From NCBI RefSeq assembly GCF_002001105.1, contig NZ_MUNP01000043.1, positions 1-64,000 on the forward strand: a DNA stretch of 64,000 bases. Direction: 5' to 3'. This DNA is from Rhodanobacter sp. C06. Lineage in GTDB: Bacteria > Pseudomonadota > Gammaproteobacteria > Xanthomonadales > Rhodanobacteraceae. Below the pieces are notes generated by a model, which searched no databases, was not told the DNA's origin, and saw nothing but the letters and a program-made list of their open reading frames with translations. The position numbers were made by a program, and so were the translations under genes. Below, piece after piece: positions 24,112 through 31,597 of the stretch. Positions within the stretch are counted from its first letter, which is position 1. The number at the start of each line of letters is the position of its first letter.

Positions 24112-25029
24112 ATGTTCTTCCGCAACCTCACCCTGTTCCGTTTTTCCCCCGCCGTCGCGGATGACTTGAAGCGTCTGGACGAAGCGCTGGGCGAGCACCG
24201 TCTGCGCCCCTGCGGCCCGCTGGAAATGTTCACCAAGGGCTTCGTGCCGCCGGTCGGCCGCGGCGACGACGCGCCGCTCACCCACGTGGTGAAGCACTGC
24301 ACCATGGTCACCGTGGGCGGCGAGGACAAGCTGCTGCCCGCCGCGGTCATCAACGACGAGCTGCATCGCAAAGTGCAGAAGATCGCCGAGGAGGAAGGTC
24401 GCAAGGTGGGCGGACGCGAGCGCAAGCGCCTCAAGGAAGACCTGCTCACCGAACTGCTGCCGCGCGCCTTCGTGCGCAGCTCGCGGATGTCGGCTTACGT
24501 GGACACGAAGCAGGGCTGGCTGGTGCTCGACACCTCCAGCCGCAAGTCGGCCGAGAACGCGCTCACGCAAATTCGCGAAGCGCTGGGCAGCTTCCCCGCG
24601 ATCCCGCTGGCGCCGGAGGAAGGCCCGCGGGTGCTGATGACCGACTGGCTCGCCAACGGCACGCTGCCCGCCGGCCTCGCGTTCGGCGACGAGGTGGAAC
24701 TGCGCGACCCGGCCACCGCCACCGGTGCGATCGCCAAGTGTCGTCGTCAGGATCTCGATGCGGAAGAAGTGAAGGAGCACCTGCGCAACGGCAAGCAGGT
24801 GTTCCAGCTCGGCCTGGTGTTCGACGACCGCATGAGCTTCGTGCTGGGCGAGGACCTGATCGTGCGCAAGCTGAAGTTCCTCGACGTGGTGCTGGACGAG
24901 ATGGGCGACGGCCACGAGGACGCCCAGGCCGAGGCCGACGCCAGCTTCGCCCTGCTCACCCTGGAACTGGAGCGCCTGCTGGCCAAGCTGGAGGAGTGGT
25001 TCGGCTTGCCGCGTCCCAACGACGGTTGA
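24112..25029 (+). CDS. rdgC: Recombination-associated protein RdgC
   Basis: 305 aa, the standard length. N-terminus MFFRNLTLFRF and segments GFVPPVGRG, LLPAAVINDELHRKVQKIAEEEGRKVGGRERKRLKEDLLTELLPRAF and LALEPE-like C-terminal blocks are characteristic. RdgC is a ring-shaped double-stranded DNA-binding protein that modulates RecA-dependent recombination. It has its own gap and no obvious operon partner. Confidence 0.95.
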   Translation: MFFRNLTLFRFSPAVADDLKRLDEALGEHRLRPCGPLEMFTKGFVPPVGRGDDAPLTHVVKHCTMVTVGGEDKLLPAAVINDELHRKVQKIAEEEGRKVGGRERKRLKEDLLTELLPRAFVRSSRMSAYVDTKQGWLVLDTSSRKSAENALTQIREALGSFPAIPLAPEEGPRVLMTDWLANGTLPAGLAFGDEVELRDPATATGAIAKCRRQDLDAEEVKEHLRNGKQVFQLGLVFDDRMSFVLGEDLIVRKLKFLDVVLDEMGDGHEDAQAEADASFALLTLELERLLAKLEEWFGLPRPNDG

Positions 25030-25159
25030 GATTGGCGTCAGAACGGGCTTTCCGCAAGCCGTGACCGCCGACCCTTGCGCCGGGACGTGGTTCTCCCCAC
25101 ATACTGTCCCTCCGGGCACGCCGACCACGGCGGCGCCCGGACGTACAGGCAGCAGGCAC

Positions 25160-25930
25160 ATGGCGCAGCATCTCGAAGGCGACTGGCTGGAACTGGCGAC
25201 CGCAGGCGGCAACACCATCCGCGTGCTCAAGGCCGCCCACCCGCGTGCGCGGCGCTTGCGCCTCACCGTGACACCCAAGGGCGCGCGCGTCACCTATCCC
25301 GACGGCACCCATCCGGCCCAGGTCAGCGCGTTCCTGCGCCATCACGCCGACTGGCTGGAGCAGAAGCTCGACGAGCTGAACCTGATCGTGAAGCCGCTGC
25401 CGCCGCTGCGCGTGGGCCACGCCACTACGCTGCCGCTGCGCGGCGAGCTGGCCACGCTGGACTGGGCCGATGGCGCCTACCCGAAGATCGAGGCGCAGGC
25501 CGAAGGCCTCACCCTGGTGATCCCGCGCCCGCACACCCGCGCCCTGCCGGTGGCACGTGGCCTGCTGGCCTCGCATTTCGAATCGCTGATCCGCCGCGAC
25601 GTGTCACGCTGGCTCGCGTTCTACGTGCCGCAGCTCGGCCTTGCGCCCACCGCGCTGAAGGTGCGGCCGATGAAGAGCCTGTGGGGCAGCCTGGACACCC
25701 GCGACCGCATTAACCTCGACCTCGCGCTGGCGCTCGCGCCACCCGCTGCGCTGCGCTACGTGCTGGTGCACGAACTCTGCCATCTGCGCGTGCGCAGCCA
25801 CGCGCCGCGTTTCTGGGCGCAGGTGGAAGGCTTGCTGCCCGACTGGCGCGAGCAGCGCGACTGGCTGCGCGGCAACGGCGCCACGCTGAAAGCCGAACTG
25901 GATCGGCTGGTGGCGGATGTGGCGGATTAA
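25160..25930 (+). CDS. YgjP-like (M48-type, HELCHL) metal-dependent hydrolase
   Basis: 256 aa. The second half carries MKSLWGSLDTRDRINLDLALALAPPAALRYVLVHELCHLRVRSHAPRFW: the WGS..I..N..L..P..YV..HEL.HL pattern of the YgjP/DUF45 family, with HExxH plus a downstream His as metal ligands. Some members are encoded with restriction systems, others act as solitary putative proteases; the substrate is unknown. ATG at 25160 was chosen as the first start giving a normal family N-terminus. Unlinked to neighbours. Confidence 0.85.
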   Translation: MAQHLEGDWLELATAGGNTIRVLKAAHPRARRLRLTVTPKGARVTYPDGTHPAQVSAFLRHHADWLEQKLDELNLIVKPLPPLRVGHATTLPLRGELATLDWADGAYPKIEAQAEGLTLVIPRPHTRALPVARGLLASHFESLIRRDVSRWLAFYVPQLGLAPTALKVRPMKSLWGSLDTRDRINLDLALALAPPAALRYVLVHELCHLRVRSHAPRFWAQVEGLLPDWREQRDWLRGNGATLKAELDRLVADVAD

Positions 25931-26041
25931 GGGGGCGCGGAGACGATAGCGACTTTCATCGCTGTCGCACCGTGCTTCTACTTGTGGCGTTTCAATTGCC
26001 CCTATGATCTGGCGATGTCCGCTTTGGGTCGAAGGCGGGCG

Positions 26042-26440
26042 TTAGCTGGATGTCTCCAACACTTTTACGGCGGGCTTATAGCCTTGACTCGCCGCCCGTT
26101 TCAGCCAGAACTTCGCACGCCTTCTGTCGTCGGGAGCCACTCGAGTACGGAGTAGTGCATAGGCAGTGAATGCACAGTTCGCGCTCCCGTTTTCCGCTCC
26201 GATGATCGCCCATCTCAGTGCCTCATCCAGATTGACGGTGACGTTTGAGTAGAAACGCGAAAGGCGAAGAGCTGAGCCCCCCGATCCATCGAGGGCCTCT
26301 TGGGAAAGTTGCTGAACTTGCGAAGGCGTCAGAACAAACTCTTGCTCAGCGAATGTTTGATCGGCAGCTAAAAGGCGATTGGAGGGGCACGCCAACGTCA
26401 TCAAACTGAGCAAGAGTACAAAGTGAAATCGATGCCGCAT
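26042..26440 (-). CDS. Exported Sel1-like repeat protein (small)
   Basis: 132 aa with a signal peptide (FHFVLLLSLMTLACPSNRLLAADQ). The C-terminal half contains two Sel1/TPR-like units: NVTVNLDEALRWAIIGAENGSANCAFTAYALL and DDRRRAKFWLKRAASQGYKPAVKV. Such repeats mediate protein-protein contacts. The gene and its flanks (about 25930-26600) are clearly poorer in GC than the rest, with more AT-ending codons, suggesting recent acquisition. No partner gene is evident. Confidence 0.7.
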   Translation of the reverse strand: MRHRFHFVLLLSLMTLACPSNRLLAADQTFAEQEFVLTPSQVQQLSQEALDGSGGSALRLSRFYSNVTVNLDEALRWAIIGAENGSANCAFTAYALLRTRVAPDDRRRAKFWLKRAASQGYKPAVKVLETSS

Positions 26441-26603
26441 CGTCTATTCCTGGGTTTGGGCGTGCAGGCTAAATCGGCTTCTTCAGTGCCCGCTCCGTGT
26501 CGAAAGAGGGCAGCCGAGTATACGAGTCGCCTGACAACCGTCACTCGATCATGGCGCAGCGCAAGTGCATGCTGACGGCATCGCTCCCGCGGAAGTCACC
26601 GCC

Positions 26604-27182
26604 ATGTCCCTTCCCTTCGGCACCGTCGTTTCCCTGATCTGGGCGGCTTGGCTGCTGTACTGGTTCGTCAGCGCGTTTGGCACCAAGCGGGCGGCGCGGG
26701 TGGACAGCCTGGGCACGATGCTGGTGTACCGGGTGCCGCTGCTGCTGGGTTTCGCCCTGCTGTTCTCGAACCTCCCCTGGGCGGGATTGGAATGGTTGTG
26801 GCGAGCTTTCCTTCCGGCCGCGATGGGTTGGGCCTGGCTGGGCCTGCTCCTGCTGCTGCTCGGCGTGGGCTTCGCCTGCTGGGCGCGCGTGGCGCTGGGG
26901 CGCAACTGGAGCGCCACGGTGCAGTTGAAGCAGGGTCACGAGCTGGTCGTGGTCGGCCCGTACCGCTGGGTGCGCCATCCGATCTACACCGGCATCCTGC
27001 TGGGCCTGTTCGGCACGGCGCTGGTCATCGGCGAGTGGCGCGGCTTGCTCGCGCTGGCGCTGGTCGCCGCCGGCTTCTGGTTCAAGCTGCGCCACGAGGA
27101 GGTCTGGATGCGCGAGCGCTTCGGCGCCGCCTACGTGGACTACATGCGGCATACCAAGGCGCTGATTCCCGGCATCGTGTGA
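26604..27182 (+). CDS. Isoprenylcysteine carboxyl methyltransferase (ICMT)-family membrane protein
   Basis: 192 aa with about four or five membrane segments. The C-terminal signature VGPYRWVRHPIYTGILLG, then RHEEVWMRERFGAAYVDYMRHT, is typical of ICMT/PEMT-like methyltransferases, which bind SAM at the membrane interface. Bacterial members act on unknown lipids or small thiols rather than prenylated proteins. The ATG at 26604 is preferred because it starts the first membrane helix directly. The product of a 26565 start would only add charged residues. Confidence 0.82.
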   Translation: MSLPFGTVVSLIWAAWLLYWFVSAFGTKRAARVDSLGTMLVYRVPLLLGFALLFSNLPWAGLEWLWRAFLPAAMGWAWLGLLLLLLGVGFACWARVALGRNWSATVQLKQGHELVVVGPYRWVRHPIYTGILLGLFGTALVIGEWRGLLALALVAAGFWFKLRHEEVWMRERFGAAYVDYMRHTKALIPGIV

Positions 27183-27285
27183 CATCGCGGCCAAGGTGAA
27201 TGGACGTCCATCCGCACTTGTGCGGGCAAGGGCGTGCGGCGCATGCTCGGCCGGTTCTTCCCTGGCCACCGGAGCGATGCCGGAC

Positions 27286-27594
27286 ATGAAGCATTACTGC
27301 TGTCGATTGCTGGCGCCGCGTGCCACGTTTCCCGGTGACATGACGCCGGCCGAGGCGGCGGCGATGCACGAGCATGCGGGCTATTGGCGCGAGCGCATGC
27401 GCGAGGGCAAGGTGGTGGTGTTCGGGCCGGTGCGCGATCCGGTGGGCGCGTGGGGCCTGGCCGTGTTGCAGCTGCCGGACGACGAGGAACCTGCCGCACT
27501 GATCGACGGCGATCCGGTGATCCGTGCCGGCCTCGGCTTCCGCTTCGAGATCCACCCGATGCAGGCGGTGCTGCCGGAGTCGTCGCGCGGCTAG
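27286..27594 (+). CDS. YciI-like protein
   Basis: 102 aa. MKHYCCRLLAPRATFPGDMTPAEAAAMHEHAGYWRERMREGKVVVFGPVRDPVGAWGLAVLQ-type sequence is a YciI/YCII-related fold: His near residue 33 and an Asp close by are the conserved pair. GGAG at 27271-27274 suits the ATG at 27286 better than the one at 27277. It stands first in a run of YCII/DGPF genes but has no copy of the TGTCGAAA promoter motif of the next two genes, so it may not belong to the same regulon. Confidence 0.75.
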   Translation: MKHYCCRLLAPRATFPGDMTPAEAAAMHEHAGYWRERMREGKVVVFGPVRDPVGAWGLAVLQLPDDEEPAALIDGDPVIRAGLGFRFEIHPMQAVLPESSRG

Positions 27595-27604
27595 CGGCGT
27601 CAGC

Positions 27605-27631
27605 TGTCGAAACGGCCGGCGCCGGCGCGTC
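27605..27631 (+). promoter_or_regulatory. ECF42-type promoter of the first DGPF gene
   Basis: TGTCGAAA (27605-27612), a 15-base spacer and CGTC (27628-27631). The identical pattern occurs before the second DGPF gene. TGTCGA-type -35 boxes are described for ECF42 sigma factors, and such a sigma factor is encoded 1.2 kb downstream. Confidence 0.8.
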
Positions 27632-27680
27632 TAGGCCGTGGGCGACGCGATGCCGCGTCGCCATCACCGGGAGCCCTGCC

Positions 27681-28043
27681 ATGAATTACAGCATCCTGAT
27701 CTACGAGACCGCGGCCGATTTCGCCGTGCGCAACGACCCCGATCCCGAGCGGCGCGAAGCCTACTGGTCGGCGTGGCCACCGTATGCCCAGGCGCTGCGC
27801 GAGGCCGGCGTGTTCGCCGGCGGCGCCGGACTGGAGCCGCCGGATACCGCCACCACGCTGCGCTTCCGCGGCGACGAGCAGCTGGTGCAGGACGGCCCGT
27901 TCGCCGACACCAAGGAGCAGCTCGGCGGCTTCTTCATCGTCGACGTGCCCGATCTCGACGCCGCGCTGGCCTGGGCCGCGCGCGTGCCGCGTTCGCCCGG
28001 ACGGGTCTGCGAGGTGCGGCCCAACCTGAAACCTATGGGTTGA
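27681..28043 (+). CDS. DGPF-domain (YCII-related) protein 1
   Basis: 120 aa. The family-defining motif appears as DGPFADTKEQLGGFFIVDVPDLDAALAWAARVP (about residues 70-103). DGPF proteins are small ferredoxin-like-fold dimers of unknown activity and are the usual genetic partners of ECF42 sigma factors. GGGAG precedes ATG 27681. It has its own TGTCGAAA-N15-CGTC promoter. 43% or so visual similarity to the following DGPF gene suggests tandem duplication. Confidence 0.88.
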   Translation: MNYSILIYETAADFAVRNDPDPERREAYWSAWPPYAQALREAGVFAGGAGLEPPDTATTLRFRGDEQLVQDGPFADTKEQLGGFFIVDVPDLDAALAWAARVPRSPGRVCEVRPNLKPMG

Positions 28044-28050
28044 CGCGTTC

Positions 28051-28077
28051 TGTCGAAACCATCGTTGCCCGCGCGTC
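28051..28077 (+). promoter_or_regulatory. ECF42-type promoter of the second DGPF gene
   Basis: TGTCGAAA (28051-28058), 15 bases, CGTC (28074-28077), the same elements and spacing as at 27605-27631. The spacers differ in sequence, so the match is not just a recent duplication of the whole region. Confidence 0.8.
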
Positions 28078-28124
28078 CATGTCACGGACGCCCACCGCGC
28101 CCGCCCATCCTTCGGAGAACCGCC

Positions 28125-28514
28125 ATGCAATGCACGATCTTTGTCCACGAGCAGGCCCACATCATCGCCATGCGCAACGATCCGGTGCAGCGCGCCGCGC
28201 TGTATCCGCCGATCGGCGCCTACCTCGACGCGCTGAAGGAGGCCGGCGTGTTCGTTGCCGGCGCCGGGCTGGAAGAACGGTCCACGGCCACCGTGCTGTC
28301 CGCCGCCGGCAGCAGCTGGCAGGCGCAGGACGGCCCGTATGCCGACACCAAGGAACAGCTGGCCGGCTTCTTCCTGATCGACGTGCCCGACCGCGCCACT
28401 GCGCTGGCCTGGGCGCGGCGCTGTCCGGTGTTGCCGGGACGCACGGTCGAGTTGCGCGGCAACTTGTGCCGGCCGGAGGAGATGCAACCGGCCGTGCACG
28501 CGGTACAGGCATGA
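28125..28514 (+). CDS. DGPF-domain (YCII-related) protein 2
   Basis: 129 aa. Contains DGPYADTKEQLAGFFLIDVPDRATALAWARRCP, a variant of the DGPF motif, and VRNDP-like MRNDPVQRAALYPPIGAYLDALKEAGVFVAGAGLE near the N-terminus, aligned with DGPF protein 1. GGAG lies before the ATG at 28125. With the TfoX-N-like and sigma genes it forms a compact unit: the next gene begins 16 bp downstream. Confidence 0.88.
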   Translation: MQCTIFVHEQAHIIAMRNDPVQRAALYPPIGAYLDALKEAGVFVAGAGLEERSTATVLSAAGSSWQAQDGPYADTKEQLAGFFLIDVPDRATALAWARRCPVLPGRTVELRGNLCRPEEMQPAVHAVQA

Positions 28515-28530
28515 GCGCTCGGCTCCGGCC

Positions 28531-28875
28531 ATGAAGGAACGCGCCGCCGCCAGTGTGCCCGTCGATGCCGAGGCGCTGTTCCGCGCGCTCGCCTCGCGCC
28601 TGGGCGAAGCGAGCACGGTCGCGCCTGCGCAGCGTTTCGGCGACGGCGCGCTGAAGGTCGATGGCCGCATCTACGCCGCGCTCAGCCACGGCCGCCTCTT
28701 GCTCAAGCTGCCGGTCGCGCGCGTGGAGGCGCTGCTGGCGGCGGGGCAGGGCGAACGTTTCCGCTCCGGTGGCCGCGTGATGAAGGCGTGGGTCACGGTT
28801 GGGCCGGAACACGGCGAGGAGTGGCTCGCGCTGGCGCGCGAAGCGCGCGCCTTCGTCGCCGGCCCTGCACGATGA
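28531..28875 (+). CDS. TfoX N-terminal-domain-like protein
   Basis: 114 aa. The core KVDGRIYAALSHGRLLLKLPVARVEALLAAGQGERFRSGGRVMKAWVTV matches the TfoX_N fold (MmcQ/YjbR-like beta-alpha protein). Stand-alone members are frequent next to DGPF and ECF sigma genes, but their function is unknown; full-length TfoX regulates competence, and this protein lacks the C-terminal half. Lies between DGPF protein 2 and the sigma factor, 10 bp from the latter. Confidence 0.8.
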   Translation: MKERAAASVPVDAEALFRALASRLGEASTVAPAQRFGDGALKVDGRIYAALSHGRLLLKLPVARVEALLAAGQGERFRSGGRVMKAWVTVGPEHGEEWLALAREARAFVAGPAR

Positions 28876-28885
28876 TGGCGGCCGC

Positions 28886-30121
28886 ATGAGCGTCGACGCG
28901 ACGCATCGCGCGGTCGAGCAGGCGGCACGCGAATCCTACGGCCGCCTGCTCGCCTTCCTCGCCGCGCGCACGCGCGACGTGGCGGCCGCCGAAGACGCGC
29001 TGGCCGAGGCCTTCCATGCGGCGCTGGAGCACTGGCCGCGCGATGGCGTGCCCGCACAGCCGGAGGCCTGGCTGCTCACCGCCGCGCGGCGCCGGCTGAT
29101 CGATGCGTCGCGGCGCGCACAGGTGCGTCGCGACGCGTTGCCCGCGCTGCTGGTTGCGGCGGATGCAGCGGAGGAACAACTCGTGCCCGATCTCGCGTTT
29201 CCCGACGAACGTCTCAAGCTGCTGTTCGTCTGCGCGCACCCGGCGATCGCCCGCGACGTGCACACACCGCTGATGCTGCAGACCGTGCTGGGGCTGGATG
29301 CCGCGCGCATCGCCTCGGCCTTCCTGGTGAAGCCGGCCACCATGGGCCAGCGGTTGAGCCGCGCCAAGGCGAAGATCCGCGATGCCGGCATCGCGTTCGA
29401 GCTGCCGCTGGCCGGTGACTTGCCGGCGCGGCTCGGCGCCGTGCTGGAAGCGATCTACGCCGCCTACGGTAGCGGCTGGGACGACGTGGCAGGCGCCGAT
29501 CCGCGTCGTCGGGGCCTGGCCATCGAAGCGGTGGCGCTGGGCCGCACCTTGCTGCAGCTGCTGCCGGCCGAGCCCGAGGCGCGCGGCCTGCTGGCGCTGA
29601 TGCTGTACTGCGAATTGCGCCGCGCCGCGCGCCGCGACGAGAGTGGCACCTACGTGCCGCTGTCGCGGCAGGACACTATGCGCTGGTCGCGACCGCTGAT
29701 CGCGGAAGCGGATCGTCTGCTGCAGGCTGCCCAGCGCGCGGGGCGGCTGGGCCGCTTCCAACTGGAAGCGGCGATCCAGGCCGTGCATGCGCGCCGCGCC
29801 GTCAGCGGCGTCACCGACTGGGAAGCGCTGGCGCTGTTGTACGAAGGGCTGGTGCGTCTCGCACCCGGCATCGGCGCCCTGGTGGGCCGGGCCGCCGCGG
29901 TGGCCGAAGCGCGCGATGCCGAACACGGCTGGGCGCTGCTGCAGGCGATTCCGGCCGAGGCCGTGCGCGACTACCAGCCCTACTGGGCGCTGGCCACGCA
30001 CCTGCTCGCGCGCCTGCAGCGCCATGGCGAAGCGGATACGGCCCGCGAGCGCGCGATCGGCCTGTGCGAAGACCCGGCGATGCGCACATTCTTGCGGCAA
30101 CAGGGGCGTCGTCCGCACTGA
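28886..30121 (+). CDS. ECF42-type RNA polymerase sigma factor with C-terminal extension
   Basis: 411 aa. Sigma region 2 (about residues 8-75, YGRLLAFLAARTRDVAAAEDALAEAFHAALEHWP) and region 4 (about 105-165, FVCAHPAIA..TPLMLQTVLGLDAARIASAFLVKPATMGQRLSRAKAKI) are followed by a long helical domain (about 170-411, SNOAL-free, TPR-like: LIAEADRLLQAAQRAGRLGRFQLEAAIQAVHA), which defines ECF42. No anti-sigma factor gene is nearby; in this group the C-terminal domain is thought to control activity. Linked to two DGPF genes whose promoters share one motif. Confidence 0.92.
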   Translation: MSVDATHRAVEQAARESYGRLLAFLAARTRDVAAAEDALAEAFHAALEHWPRDGVPAQPEAWLLTAARRRLIDASRRAQVRRDALPALLVAADAAEEQLVPDLAFPDERLKLLFVCAHPAIARDVHTPLMLQTVLGLDAARIASAFLVKPATMGQRLSRAKAKIRDAGIAFELPLAGDLPARLGAVLEAIYAAYGSGWDDVAGADPRRRGLAIEAVALGRTLLQLLPAEPEARGLLALMLYCELRRAARRDESGTYVPLSRQDTMRWSRPLIAEADRLLQAAQRAGRLGRFQLEAAIQAVHARRAVSGVTDWEALALLYEGLVRLAPGIGALVGRAAAVAEARDAEHGWALLQAIPAEAVRDYQPYWALATHLLARLQRHGEADTARERAIGLCEDPAMRTFLRQQGRRPH

Positions 30122-30354
30122 GTTCCGGTACGGAAGACAACGCCGGCGCGGGCCGATTGAACCAAAACGGCCGAAACGGGCATGAACACATGTCGGGATC
30201 AGGCGATCCCGGTGATGGGTCATGCACGACAGCAAGCGAAGACGGCCGGAACCGGCGGCATGGCGGCAAGCGACCACGCCGACTGCTGGCGCACCGATCT
30301 GCGCGCAACGCCGTGACCTCGTCTCGCCACGCAACCCGAACGGAGGAACCCTCC

Positions 30355-31443
30355 ATGTCACGCATTCCGATTTCCGCGCCGATCCTGCGCCGTCTCGCCA
30401 CCGCCCTCGTCGTGGCCGGCGTTGCCACCATCAGCTTGCAGGCGAAGCCGGCGCTCGCCCGCGGCGGCGACGACGGCAACATCCTCGTCGCCGACCAGTT
30501 CAACAACCGCGTCGTCGAGATCAACCGCCGGACGCACCAGGTGGTGTGGCAATTCGGCAACGGCTCCGATCTGCCCGGCCCGCACAGCGTCGTGGGCACC
30601 AACGACGCCGAGCGCTTCGGCTCGCTCACCCTGATCTCCGGCACCGGCACGCCGCCGGGGCTGCCCGGCTGCAGCGACACGGTGAACGGCTGTCCCGACA
30701 ACCGCGTGATCGTGGTCGATCCGCACGGCGACATCGTCTGGCAATACGGCCAGGCGGGCGTGGCCGGCGCCGGTCCGGACCAGCTCAACACGCCGGTGCA
30801 GGCGCTGTTCCTGGTCAGCTTCCCGGGCCACTACGGACCGCACGTGCTGATCGCCGACCAGGCCAACCAGCGCATCATCCTGGTCAACCTGCGCAAGCAG
30901 GTCGTGTGGCAGTACGGCACCACCGGCGTCAGCGGCAGCGGGCCGAACCAGCTCGACAACCCGAACAGCGCCGAGCTGCTGGCCAATGGCCACGTCCTGA
31001 TCGCCGACGAGAACAACAACCGCGTGATCGAGGTCACCCGGACCGGCGCACTGGTGAAGCAATTCACCGCGCTGGGCACGGTGAGCGGCGCGGCGTTCGC
31101 CAGCCGCTTGCCGAACGGCGACACGCTGATCACCGATTCCAACAACAACCGCATCGTGGAGGTGGATGCGAGCGACAACCCGGTGTGGCAGTACTTCACC
31201 AACACCGAGGCGGGCAGCAATCCCACGCCCTTGCCCACGCGCGCGGTGCGCCTGCGCAACGGCGACACGCTGATCAGCGACCAGTTCAACGACCGCGTGA
31301 TCGAAGTGAACATGCTGGGCAAGACCGTGTTCACGCAAGGCGCGCTGAACACGCCCGGCAGCGGCTACGACCAGCTCAACGGACCCTACGACGCCAAGCA
31401 GATCGGCGACTTCACCGGACTGACGCCGCCGTTTGGCAAATGA
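30355..31443 (+). CDS. Secreted NHL/beta-propeller repeat protein
   Basis: 362 aa with a signal peptide (about 1-35, ending PALA|RG). The mature part is built of six-bladed-propeller-like repeats with the pattern HVLIADxxNNRVIEV..., for example NILVADQFNNRVVEI, HVLIADQANQRIILV, HVLIADENNNRVIEV, DTLITDSNNNRIVEV and DTLISDQFNDRVIEV, interleaved with VWQYG motifs. Such NHL/PQQ-like propellers bind ligands or proteins; no enzymatic residue is evident. GGAGGAA (30342-30348) supports the ATG at 30355. The 233 bp before it show no promoter I can defend. Confidence 0.85.
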   Translation: MSRIPISAPILRRLATALVVAGVATISLQAKPALARGGDDGNILVADQFNNRVVEINRRTHQVVWQFGNGSDLPGPHSVVGTNDAERFGSLTLISGTGTPPGLPGCSDTVNGCPDNRVIVVDPHGDIVWQYGQAGVAGAGPDQLNTPVQALFLVSFPGHYGPHVLIADQANQRIILVNLRKQVVWQYGTTGVSGSGPNQLDNPNSAELLANGHVLIADENNNRVIEVTRTGALVKQFTALGTVSGAAFASRLPNGDTLITDSNNNRIVEVDASDNPVWQYFTNTEAGSNPTPLPTRAVRLRNGDTLISDQFNDRVIEVNMLGKTVFTQGALNTPGSGYDQLNGPYDAKQIGDFTGLTPPFGK

Positions 31444-31514
31444 GCGCGTGCAGGGATCGACATTGGAACACGCGACGCTTGTTCGATGTCTCCAGCCTCA
31501 CAAGCGAAAAAGCG

Positions 31515-31567
31515 CCCTCTCACCCCGACCCTCTCCCCCAAGCGGAGCTTGGGGGAGAGGGAGACGG
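31515..31567. repeat. CTCTCACCCC..CCTCTCCCCC / GGGGGAGAGG palindromic repeat
   Basis: Left arm CCCTCTCCCCCAAGC and right arm GCTTGGGGGAGAGGG form a 14-15 bp stem. The best preserved copy of a repeat also seen at 397-450 and 20916-20950, with related forms at 48041-48083 and inside tdk at 55369-55430. It lies between convergent genes and could act as a bidirectional transcript end. Confidence 0.8.
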
Positions 31568-31597
31568 GCGCAGCGCGCTCTTCCGAATCCCGGCGGT

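Noticed and set aside
26498-26523. Third copy of the TGTCGAAA promoter motif
   Set aside because: TGTCGAAA is present, but CGTC is missing at the 15-base position, and the downstream gene (ICMT-like) is not a DGPF partner.
30122-30354. Gap between the sigma factor and NHL genes as a hidden small gene or promoter
   Set aside because: No start with a ribosome site and coding composition, and no ECF42-type motif was found.
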